In this document: one piece after another, positions 11,501 to 23,500 of the stretch
Layout: each line of letters begins with the position of its first letter
Position numbering within the stretch: position 1 is the stretch's first letter
Assembly: GCA_008933995.1 (NCBI GenBank)
Contig: WARS01000044.1
Span: forward strand, 950,866-1,014,865
Direction: 5' to 3'
DNA length: 64,000 bases
Origin: Datnioides undecimradiatus
Lineage: Eukaryota; Chordata; Actinopteri; Lobotiformes; Datnioididae
Position numbers and translations under genes: made by a program
The notes under the pieces: model-generated
What the model was told of the DNA's origin: nothing
The model's database searches: none
The model's input: only the letters and a program-made list of their open reading frames with translations

Positions 11501-14500
11501 GTGTGTGGCTCCAGCTGCAAGAAAAACATCTCAATGGTGCTTGTAGTTGAAAACTGACAGTTACTTAAAAAATGTAATAGAAAAAGCCAGTTGACTCATT
11601 AGGTTCTAATTTTAACTCCCAGTTACTAAATGGTCTATAATCTTTAACCTGATTTGAAAGGGCTTATGTAGGTGTAGCAAGTACAAGTTTATACAACAGT
11701 CATTAACTCTATGTCATGTAATGTTACTAATGATCTTATGTGCTTCTTGATGTGAATTAAGGGATTCAGGAGAAATTATTTTTTATGTTTTAATACTCAC
11801 AGATGGGCCGGTCTCTCCACGAGGGCCAGTAGGTCCAGCAGCACCAGCAGGACCCTAGATAAACACACAGAGGACATGAGACACTCTTCCATATTACTCA
11901 TATTATAGTTTGTAAATTTGAATCACAAATGTGATCCCAGTGGAGTTTCAGCATAATATCTGGAAATATCTGATTAACTTTCTATTGCCTTAAATCACAT
12001 GGTGCTTAGTCATTATGCAACTGTGTGCGTGTGTGTGTGTCCTGTGTAAATGGTACTAACAGGGGGTCCAGACTGTCCAGCAGGTCCAGCAGGCCCAGAG
12101 GGGCCAACTTCTCCCTTTCCTCCAGAAGGTCCACGCTCTCCTCTTGGTCCAGGTTGACCGTCAGCACCCTGTAATGAGGAAGCGTGAAACAGTGGTAGTG
12201 GTAGGATTCGTGTATATTATATTTTTGTGTGTTATGTATATTTGTGTATATTGTGTATATTTTATTTAAAGGTGATTGGCTGCCAGCTTACAGGGGGTCC
12301 AGCGAATCCGGCAGGTCCGGCAGGTCCAACCTCTCCACGCTCTCCCTGTGTACAACAATCAGTGGGTCAAGAAAGCTGTTTACACTGCACGTAAAAGCTG
12401 TATGTTGCAAGCTTTGTTATCAAAGAGTCTGATTTTTGTGTCATTATGAGTGAATGGGGCTATTTTATAATTGTTGGAATGAAGGAAGTCAGCCATAGAT
12501 ACTTACAGGGGTTCCACGAGGTCCAGCAGGGCCAGCAGGTCCAAAGGCACCACTCTCACCCTAGAGGGGAGAATTTTGTTGGCTTAGCATTGTCCAATCA
12601 ATCCATTGGTTCATAAGAAATCTTCAGGAGAATTATTTTAAAAGTACTCTGCTTACTTTTATACATTTACAAACAGCAGTAGACTTTCGAAAAATAACTT
12701 TTTTCCATTTGATTATTCAAATAAAATTTTTTTGAGGGCTAATAACATTAAAGCTGATGTAAATACTATAAAAACGTAATCCACTGTTTTTCTTTATTAT
12801 GCCATATAGGGCAAACACAGTGTTGTTTTTTGGGTTGTGTTTCTGCCTCTGTCAAAAAAATTGCCTAACGTGCAATTAAAAGCAGCAAAATATCTAAAAT
12901 GTATCATAACTGACTCTTTATTTTGCTGCATTTACAGTTATTACAGTTATTATTACAGTGTAATATTGTAAAACAGCCATCAGGTGGCAGTGTTGAGGTT
13001 CCAGCCTGAGATATATTGCTATTTTCTCATCCAGAGGAGTGGAGTGTCCAACAATATGGAATCAGATTGGTCAGCTAAGAGAGCATTTCTGACAGTTATT
13101 TGTTCTTAATAACATTTCTTGGTGTTTTTTGATTGTAGATCACTGATACAAGAGCCTGTCAGCCATCTTGAAGAATGGTGGTGACGGCCATTTTTAGCTC
13201 CTAACAAAGCTCCTTAACATTGATTAATCTGAGTTACAACGTACATCCTAAACACCCTTTTGCTGATGGCTTATGGTGTTATTTGTTCTGTGGTAAATTA
13301 TATATATATATATATTACCTTATCACCATTGGCTCCAGTGGGTCCAGGAGGTCCAGCAGGTCCAGGCAGACCCTAGAAATAGAGAGGAGACTCAGGCTCT
13401 GGCTGCTACACCCAAACTAAAGGAGTGAAATTTTTTACCAAGCTATTCAAGAAGAATTAGAGAGTAACTTACACGGGCACCATCTCTGCCAGAATTACCG
13501 TCAGGTCCTCTGTGTCCAGGCTCTCCCTATATAGGAGAGAGAAGAAGAGGATGGAAAAAGGAATGATACAGAAAAAAATACATTCTTATTACTAAAACTG
13601 AGCTATTTTGTGTGACAAAGTCTTGTTTGATTTGCAGGTGGTAGATTTTGGAGATTACCTTCTCTCCCTTGCCTCCAGGGGGACCAGCAGCTCCACGCTC
13701 ACCAGGCATGCCACCAGGTCCCTGGTGTCCAGCAGCACCAGCAGCTCCAGCAGGACCAGGCTCTCCCTGGAAGCAGACATGGCAACCTTTGGTTAATTTT
13801 TCCACACTACTTCTACTACTTGTAATGCTCATATATTAGCTTGGCATTGACTTAGCACTTTCTGCCATGGCATCATCTTACCTTTCCACCATCAGTTCCA
13901 GGGGCTCCAGCGGGTCCACGGGGTCCCATAGGCCCCTGAGGTCCAGCAGCTCCGGCAGCACCAGGATTACCACGCTCTCCCTGGAGGAACACACAGAAGG
14001 AGCCAGTGTTTTTGGCCAAACTTCAAAGCAAGTTTATGTACATATTTTAAGAATGTATTTTTTTCTAACTATTTAAAAGCATTTTGTCATCTCACTTAAA
14101 ACGAAAAAGGCTGCTAGAGAATGATGGATCTGGCTTCATTTGATGTAAATAGTCCTAGATCAAAGGCATAGACAGGTGAACTCACCTTAGCTCCAGCAAC
14201 TCCAGCGACTCCCTGGTCTCCTGGGATACCCTATAGAGACACAATGGGTGCGTTAGAGATGTGTGGCTTATTCTCTTTTTGGTTTGATTATAAAACATGG
14301 GAGCAGTGCAGTGTGTGTTTGTGTGTTGCTTACTCTCTCTCCGGGCTTGCCAGCCTCTCCAGCAGGTCCAGCGGGGCCAGGCAGTCCCTGAAAATATCAA
14401 GCCACAACATCAGGACCAATGGCAGCAGGGCTGTTTATATGGACATGAGTATCTAAAAGTACTGCTAATGTATGGGTGATGTATCAAGTGTTTTTCTAGT

Positions 14501-17500
14501 TGAGTTGAATGATGAATTCAAACCTGGAAGCCAGGAGCTCCAGAAGGTCCCTGCTCTCCCTTCTCACCAGAACCACCCTGTGCAGAGAAACAGAGAAGGT
14601 CAACGTTGAAAATGGCACCGTGATAGTATCAAAGTCATATCATAAATGTGTTTTGGATTTGTCTGAAAAAGTGGAAACTAATGTTAACCGAAGGTGATAT
14701 GAATGCTGTGTGTAAAGATACTTACAGCAGGTCCAGAGGCTCCAGTGGCTCCGTTGTTACCGTCAGGTCCGGGGGCTCCCTGAGCACAAAGACAGAGACA
14801 TGATGACATATTATAATGACTGACAAATCACGTGGCTTAAATGTGAAAATGTTAAAAATCTGCAAGCAGCAGTGGAATAAGTAAATTTTGGCTGGATATT
14901 TTTTGACTTACTCTCAGTCCAGTGGGGCCAGTGGCTCCCTTCTCTCCAGGTTTGCCAGGCTCACCCTGTAGGAGGTAAAAAGAAGGGTTATTATCAAGTT
15001 ATGATGAAAAACAAACAAATAAGGAAACAGTCCCAAATGCTAATTTTCCATTTTATTACTACTCACAGCAGGTCCCTTGGGTCCGGGGAAGCCAATGTTA
15101 CCAGGCTGGCCTCTAGGTCCAGTTGGGCCAGGAGGTCCAGTGCGACCATCTTGTCCAGCAGGACCCTGGAGGAGGAGACAGAAGAAAGTCAAGTAAGTGT
15201 ATTTATTTGAGCAAATACAATCATAAACAGAACAGAATGAGACCAGTGGGAATATCTTTGTCTTGAAGTAAAATTAGTAAAATTTAGATTTACTCACAGC
15301 AGGTCCCTCCTTTCCTGGGGGTCCAGAGCTTCCAGGGCTTCCTGGGAGACCCTGCAGAAAATAAACACCAGTCAGTCATAAAGATGTCTGCATTATCATT
15401 CATTTGTACTGTTACAGCTGAGTGCTAAGCTCATCTACTTAAAAATCCATAAAAATCCTTTAGATAAATCTTCACAAATTCAAAAGCCTGACAGAGGAAC
15501 AACCCAGTGAATTCTAACTCAGCTATTTCACTACAGGCCACAGAGGCCTCCTCACAGTTTAAGGTGTATCTGTGATCTAATTGACTCAGCAATCTGATAA
15601 GATCCCTTTGACACTGTTAAAAAACAGAACATTAAAGACTCACCCTGAGACCAGCTGGACCAGGCTCACCAGCACGACCGGCATCTCCAGGGGGTCCACG
15701 AGGTCCACCAGAACCAGTGGCACCACGGGCACCAGGCATACCCTACGAGAAGTAGACAAAGAGATTAAAGAGCATTGAGAAAACATTGACACTGGATGTA
15801 CAAATTGAGATTAGTGCTATTCAATGGTATGTTGGTGGACATTTGCTCACTGAACACTTACAATTGGGCCAGTTCTTCCCTCAGCGCCAGGCATACCACG
15901 GCTGCCAGGAGCACCCTAAAGGAGACACAAAGGCATCAGAAGGCAATCCAAGTAGTACAACCTCTGGCACCTGGATCAGACACAGTGGTCTGCTACTCAC
16001 TCTAGCGCCACGGCCGCCAGCAGGTCCAGGAGCACCAAGCTCTCCAGTAGGTCCTCTCTTGCCCTCCTCACCCTGAGGTCCGGGGGGTCCTTGAGGTCCA
16101 GAGTTACCCTGAGTGAGGCAACAGAGAAGTTGAAGGGCAACAGTCATTAACAGTGTAGAGATCTTCAGATGTGCTCAGGTGCAGTTTGGTGAAAATTTAC
16201 GCTAAAGAACAGGAACAGGATGAACTTACAGGCTCTCCTTTGGGACCAGCATCACCCTTGACACCCTGAGCACCAGGATCTCCCTAAAACAAATAAACAG
16301 ATGCAATCAATAAAAAGATCAGTCATCAAATGTAAAATAGTCCAAAAGTGTTCAGCATGTCTGTATGAAGATCTGTGTGTTGTCTGTACATCATTATGCT
16401 TCCAAGTGAGTATATATGGTCTTTACATAAATGTTTGTGTGTGTATGTGTTGGTTGTGTTCTTACAGAAAGGCCTCTCTGTCCAGCAGGACCCTGAGGGC
16501 CCTGGGGTCCAGGTCCTCCTCTTGGTCCAGGGAAGCCAGGAGCTCCAGCAACGCCAGGGGTACCCTAAATCACAGCAATGACAGACAAGTGAGCATCACT
16601 CATATCTTATTTGAAACATTGTCATGATGTGAGTTCTTCCTCTTGTTGTTTGGTTTTTATAATAATATGAGTATATAAAATTAACAGTAGAGGTTATGTT
16701 CTGATAAACTGTGATAAAATGCATCCTGCTGTCAGTGAAATTACATTGTTCACATACAGTACAGTACATATTCTGTGATTCAGACAGCCTTATTTTTGTA
16801 ACCTCTGTGTGACCCCTCAATAGCCTTTGACCCCGGCTTTGCACTGATAATATAACTTGAATACTTACAGCAGCTCCCTTGGCTCCATTCAGGCCATTAG
16901 CACCAGGGTTACCCTAAAGAGAAAGAACAAGAAATAAGGAAAGTCCCAAGCACTATCATAATATGGCATATGTGATAATATCAACAAGTATAATTAACCA
17001 ACAACAGAACTGCTCTGTAACTGATTATTTACAGAACTTAAGTGAATTAAGCAAGTCAATTACAGGACAAATGCAAGACATGCAAGTTATTTTCAGCACT
17101 GTCTTAATTTTGTATAAATGTGAACATTTGCAATTTATGGAAAGAGGGTTTTGGAATCGATTGATCTAGATAACTAAGACTAAATCAAAGACTCATACTA
17201 AAGAAAGTGTGATTTTCTGTCTTTTGATTATTTTTTCAGGACAGGTCACCTTTGGCAGAAGGGTGACCTGTCTGAACAAACATCATTGTGTACTTACAGG
17301 GGGACCAACGGGGCCAACAACACCATTGGGACCGGGCTCTCCTCTTGCTCCCTGAGCACCACTTGGGCCAGTAGCTCCTGCGGGTCCGATCTCTCCCTGT
17401 CAAAGACAAAAATGCATCCATAATGACATACTAATATTAAAAATAAAAATCAAATCATTGATACCTGCAGACTGATAATCTTCAGAAGAAGGCAGCTTTA

Positions 17501-20500
17501 GTGAGTTAAACAGTATACTAGTGTTTTATAAGGAAGTATTGTGGTTTGAATGTGAGTGCTAACTGTGTATGAATTATTCTCTTGGGAATAATATATACTT
17601 ATATGACATGTTAATGAGAATTGTGTCCTCTTGTGACAAATCAATGAACCTCTTTGGCTTGGTATATTGCTGAAGGATGTGGCATCACACTTACCTTGGG
17701 GCCAGGGCCACCGGGGAAACCTGGGGGACCAGCAGCACCAAGGGGACCCTGGGTAGAATAGCAGCAGACATGACATCAGGATATGTGCAAAATAAGTTCA
17801 CACTGAGGTTAAGTTTAAACATGAATTGTGGCATGCAGCTGCAATCACATGTAGACAATATTATTATATTTTACACACATTATATTATTTTACACATTAT
17901 TGCTTCCACATTAAGAAACCAAATCACACATTTTCCTCTGGATGGGTATAAGGGTTTGAATGGCCAATACTCACAGCAGGGCCAGAAGGTCCAACATTGC
18001 CATCAGCACCACGAGCACCAGCAGGGCCAGCAGGGCCAGGGCGACCTCTCTCACCAGGCAGACCACGAGATCCCTAAAGAGAGCATGCACAGATGCAACA
18101 GAAGTGATGAGAAAGGGGTCTTTGCTGCAGTTGTGAATTAGGAAAAAATAGGAAAATTATGATAATGATGATAGAGTACTCTAGTTTGATCAAAGACTTA
18201 CAGCAAGTCCAGGACTTCCAGCAGCTCCGCGGGCACCAGGCTCACCCTACAGGTGAGACAGCAGACATTATGTAGCTCATCAAGAGTAAAGTGAGGTTTA
18301 AAATTGTGCAAAAACCCGTGATTTCTAATCAGTAGGCTAACATCAGCATTGATACTGGTCAAATAGAAACTGGGATCCCAGATAAAATAAAGTAGTTTTG
18401 ATGTTTTGCTGCAGCCACCAGGAAAGTGCCCTTCTTACCTTGAGGCCAGCAGCACCAGGCTCTCCCTTGCGTCCATCCAGACCAGTGTAACCCTGGAGTG
18501 CAGAGGAAGAGTTAAGATTTATCCCACAGTTGTACTAAAAGTTGGACTAAAATGTGCTACACCAGATGAAAGCAGAAAAAAGCAGAAATATAGGAATCAG
18601 TACGTAGGTAAACAAGACATATGCTTCTTTGACCTCTGTTAAGAATATAGACAAACAACAAGACATCTAATGTCTTCAGAGGTGGTTTCACAGGAAGTAT
18701 AGCATCTGGCTTTGGTTTATGTAGACAGCACTTTCTAATATCTATTTGTCATTAAGTAACTTCACACACAGGGACCAAAAATCTGAAACGGCCATCTAAT
18801 ATTTAGATGGTTCCTTAATCACTCCCAGCAGTGCTAGTCATGATGCTCAAAAGCATTTTATTCCACAATGTACAGAGCCCAGGTGGAGCTCTTGTACCAT
18901 GCTTTTTGTTTTGGAGTAGATTTGGCAGCTTGGTGCTAACCAGGGGTATTGAGTTAATTACCACACAGGGCAAAGTTCAGGTGAGACAGAGGGAAGAACA
19001 CTCACTCTGTGTCCCTTCATTCCTGGAAGTCCAGGGGTTCCAGGGAATCCACGAGCACCCTGCAGTCCAAGGAAAATATTACTGAGACATAATCCATGTT
19101 TACAGCTTAGATGCCAGATGTGTATAAGTTCTTGTATTTCAGTCTTCTTGTTGGGGAGAAAATCTCTTACCTGTGGGCCAGGGGCACCTCTGTCTCCGGG
19201 CTTGCCAGGTCTGCCATTGTTACCCTGTGAGACATCAAAACAGATGCCACTGTTTAGCATTTTTGCCTCAAGAAGTGAATCAAATCTATTAACAGATGAC
19301 AGGGAAAAACCAGCCAAGCCGTAGAAAAGCTTAAAAACAAAAGTGCTTTTAAAAACACAAATGAATACATACATCCTCTCCAGATTTGCCAGGGGGTCCA
19401 GGGGGGCCACGAGCACCAACAGGGCCCTTGGAGAAAAAAAAACCCAAACCCAAACATTATTTAGGATATCAAAGATGACAAAAGCTGTTCATATGATGCC
19501 ATCACATAGATAAATCTGACAAGACAGTTATCAGTCTAATATCGCATGAAAATTTGAAGAATAGTGAATACTCTGGAGGATAATCTTACAGTCTGTCCAG
19601 GCTCTCCGGGCTCACCAGGGTGTCCGGTGTGTCCCTGAGGTCCCTGTTGGATGATAAGAGGCACAGCAGTTAGTCTTCATACAGACAATATCATTGCAAC
19701 AGCACTTTTCATTTTCAGGTTATTGCTGTATGCGATTGGCCAAGTTTGCACTATAAATTTCCAGCGGAGTGTGTGAACTTACAGGAGGTCCAGGAGGTCC
19801 GGGAGGGCCTCTAGCACCCATCATACCCTAAAAAGGAGAAATGAGTTGATTAGCAATATCACTAATTCACACTATTTAATCTATGTTAGTGTACTTTGTC
19901 ATGAATGTGAATCCAAAACTGAAATTAAATTTCTAATTTGATATAGACTGTATTTATATAGGTTTAGACAAAAATAATTAACTAATCAGGTGTGCAACAG
20001 CTTTACTGTGAGTTCATGTGTATGCTTGCAGAAAGAGAGGGGCCCTCACCATGGGTCCAGGGCCGGGATCAGGAGCTTTTACACCATCATACTGAGCAGC
20101 AAAGTTCTGTTAAACAGAAGAAAATGCAGCTTAATTAGTCCCGATGACAAACTTCTGTTAATCACACTAGCAGAGCTTTGATCCAGTTCAAATAAATAGC
20201 AGTGACTGTTTCAGTGGGTCTCAACCTTGACACAGTATGAGAAAAAGAGAAAAATGGGTGCTTGTCTGCACCTTTAAACTGATTTATCCTTAAAAACTTG
20301 CAACCATCGAATATATATTTTTAGACTTTGAAAACTTGCAAGACATGTAACAGTTTGTAATAGTAACATTTTGTGTTTTATTTGTGTTTACTGTAAGCAA
20401 TGGTAAAGATCAAAAGGTCAAAGGTCACAGGGTGTTGGTGTCATTAATGAAACTCAAGATTTGTTGCTTTTTCAACCCCACCAATGGGAATTTTGTTTCA

Positions 20501-23500
20501 TGATCTCCAAGAGAAACAAAATTTGTTTGCGTCACACAGCAGAACAGGTGATTATGATCACTGCAAACTCTGTGCTGCACAGAATCACAGTATACAACCA
20601 ATGAGCCAAATGTGGGTCAAATTCATGTCAAATTAAGACTTGAATGCAGCACAGTTTGCCTCATAAGAAATAGTCAAATCACGGGTTGTACTGAATAATT
20701 AATAATTAATAATAATAATTAATGTTGTTGGACCACTTTTGAGATAAACCCTGCAAAGCCAGGCAGGTTATTGTAAGAGTAAAAAGAGAGGACTTACTCC
20801 TCCGAGTCCAGGGGGACCAGGGGGGCCAGGGGGTCCAGGGAGTCCGGGTTTGCCATCCTTTCCATTTGGTCCTTGAGGACCCTGTAAAACACAGAAGATA
20901 TAGTGAGTGAACCATGGAAGTAAATACATAGCTGCCTATCAGACAGTCTCTTGTGATATTAATGCATGGACAAACAGATAAACTGCTTTAGCTAATGTAG
21001 CTAATTGTGTTATTATTTGATAATATGAGCAGAATTTATTACAGTATCACATTACAAATGATTTAAATAGTAATATATTTATAATATGTGCCCTATATAT
21101 ATAATAAAATCAATTCATTGACAGTAAACACTAAGGCCTATGAGTGATGTAAACAAAGGGGTGTGGCCTACTGAGGTTAGAAGGTCAAATGACGTGAACA
21201 ACCACAGTGGCAGAAATGAATTGAAAATATAGCTCTTAAAATTTTTTAAATGACTTATTTGGTGACAGTTGTTTAGTCAAGACAGCAGCGTATCACTTCA
21301 GCTTACCCTGTCACCTCGAGGTCCTTTGTCTCCTCTGGGACCCTGCAGCAGAAACAGTCACTCAGTCAAACCAAAACATAGAGCAGCTGGCTGTTTTAGC
21401 AACATGTCCGCACCAAACTATTTCTCTAACAAAGCATGCCGCTGTGTCGAATCTAAATGAAGCCAAATGTAACTGAGAGCAAATTAAAACACAGATTTGA
21501 ATCATATTCAAACCATCTTATGTTAATATTAATAAAATGTGTATATAAACAAACGTGACCTTACAGTGAGAGGACACGCAAGTAAAAACACATTTCACTG
21601 ATTAGGCTAGACATCATAAAGATGCAATCTGACCATTTCCAATTGAAACTGCGCTTTATGTCTGATATGCCACACTGTAGGTGCTAAATGACACATAAGA
21701 ACAACGTTATGTGCTCACCTTGACTCTTCCCTAAATAGAAAAGAAGATAAATAAATATAAGATTTATTCATTCAGTCTTTTCAGGGTTTTGTCAGGTCAT
21801 TTAATGTGTAGGCGATATCGAACATTAAGCTTTCTTAACTTTTGCATAAGCGCAATGATAAGCAGCCACAATATAAAAAATAACAGCTTAGCATGCCATG
21901 CAAAATACACTGTGATACTGTCCAAAAGGGTGGATGAAACATGCTCATGCAGATACAAGAACACAAGGTGAAACAGTAGATGTGAATTTGTGCAGCAATG
22001 TGCATTTGATATATATATATATGATCACCATGTGCACAATGGCGCTAAAAGAATCAATATGACACAGAACCAGACTCAACAACCTCTTAGCAGTAAGAGC
22101 GTGTTAGTCCATGGAGCAAATTAAGTTATGAAGTGTTACCAGAACCACACAGTGTGTAGTGCACATTTAAAAACATTAAAATGCTGCTGCTGATGCTGCA
22201 AACACCATTTTATAGGTGTTTAATTTCAGGCAATCTCAATTATGATCAGAGTCTTTAAAGAAAACATTCATCGGGTCCTGTTTCCAGTAGTGGGGCCTCA
22301 CTTTTCATTTACTGATTACAGTTTAGTTATTTTCTTTTGTTTGGTCTTATCTGAGCTGAAGAGCACAGCCTTTCATAACTGGTCTGAGATCAGCTTTCGT
22401 AAATCACTTCCTCAATCAACGAGCAGAGGAAGATTCCAAACTGACCCAAAGCCAGCTGTTAGGGGCAACCCTCTGTCTGCCCCTCACTGCTGTCCTCAGA
22501 AAGGATCCTTTGTACCAGGCCCCAAGGGTGCCTCAGAGCTGTGGTTTTAGCTTTCATTGACACAAACTTTAGCCAATAGGACCCTCACCTATTCATGAAA
22601 CAGGAAGGGAGAAAACTGCAAGAAATAACTTGGTTCAGGGGTAAGAAAATCCTAAATGCTCTTCCATCATTGAGATTGCTCAAAAGGTCCAAGACCAACC
22701 GAGAGGTTTCCTTTCATGGAATTTTACAGCGATTGGAAGGAGAGAGAAGAAAGGCAACGTGACAAGGTAAAGCTATCTTTTAGAAATGTTGCTTTCATCA
22801 CTTCATGCATGTGTACTAACCGAGTCTGTGGCGTTGGAGAGATGAGGAGGAGGAAGAGGGAGAAGATGGACGGTGGGGAGAGAAGAGGGAATACTGTGTT
22901 AGAACACGATAAGCAAAACAACCTGAAACACTGTCATTTCCATCCATCCACTATTCTTTACATTGCATTCACCTCTTTCTGTAGGTGGGAAAACAGTATT
23001 TTCTTTTGTATGGATTGATGGGTACATATGTGTACATACTGGAAGTGGTAACTGCACTATGCTGAACGGCAATCAAAACTGAATCGCAACAAGTATGAAA
23101 TTAACATGCACAGGAACCTTGTTAAAGTTTAATAATACTTCCAAGACAAACTGCAACTTAGGGAATATTCAGCGTGGAGTAAAACCCTGTTTTATATTGC
23201 CGTTACTGTCATCTGTTGCTTAAACAATGCGCCAGAGTTTGGGATTGTCAGGACCAAACAACATTTATGCGCTTTATCTGAAATGTTAAACGAATGCTGC
23301 CATTATTCCTGCAAAAATTAGCCTTTCCTGCATCGTTTATTCACTAATTATCTGCCTGCTAAAAAACACATCTAAGCCTATGCTCTAAAAAGGTGCAGCT
23401 GAGGGCAATCTTTGCTCAGTAAACTCCTTCAAACTGGATTCAAGTGTTCAATAGCATTCCATATATATGGATAAGGATCCAGGCTGCTAACAGGCCTGAA

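Larger units (their letters stand above)
8634..13980 (-). other. col1a2: col1a2 C-terminal half of the triple-helix exons
   Basis: Exons in transcript order (length in bp): 13980-13882 (99), 13766-13659 (108), 13526-13473 (54), 13372-13319 (54), 12560-12507 (54), 12345-12292 (54), 12168-12061 (108), 11854-11801 (54), 11206-11153 (54), 11066-10905 (162), 10796-10689 (108), 10289-10182 (108), 9973-9920 (54), 9821-9714 (108), 9611-9558 (54), 9395-9288 (108), 9126-9073 (54), 8741-8634 (108). The order matches the fibrillar collagen pattern, including the single 162-bp exon. Exon 9395-9288 encodes [13 protein letters not shown], the second helical crosslink lysine region. Exon 10796-10689 contains the region equivalent to the collagenase cleavage site. 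The longer introns 12561-13318 and 11207-11800 hold AT-rich sequence and no other gene. Confidence 0.95.

Noticed and set aside
13527..13832. 101-codon minus frame with a collagen-like middle
   Set aside because: The collagen part is the true col1a2 exon 13766-13659; the ends are intron read-through, not a separate gene.
22954..22977. 17-nt candidate for the missing micro-exon
   Set aside because: Joined to exon 1 it creates a TAA stop at the junction.
23341..23358. 11-nt candidate for the missing micro-exon, the mammalian length
   Set aside because: Its sequence gives an in-frame TAA when joined to exon 1.
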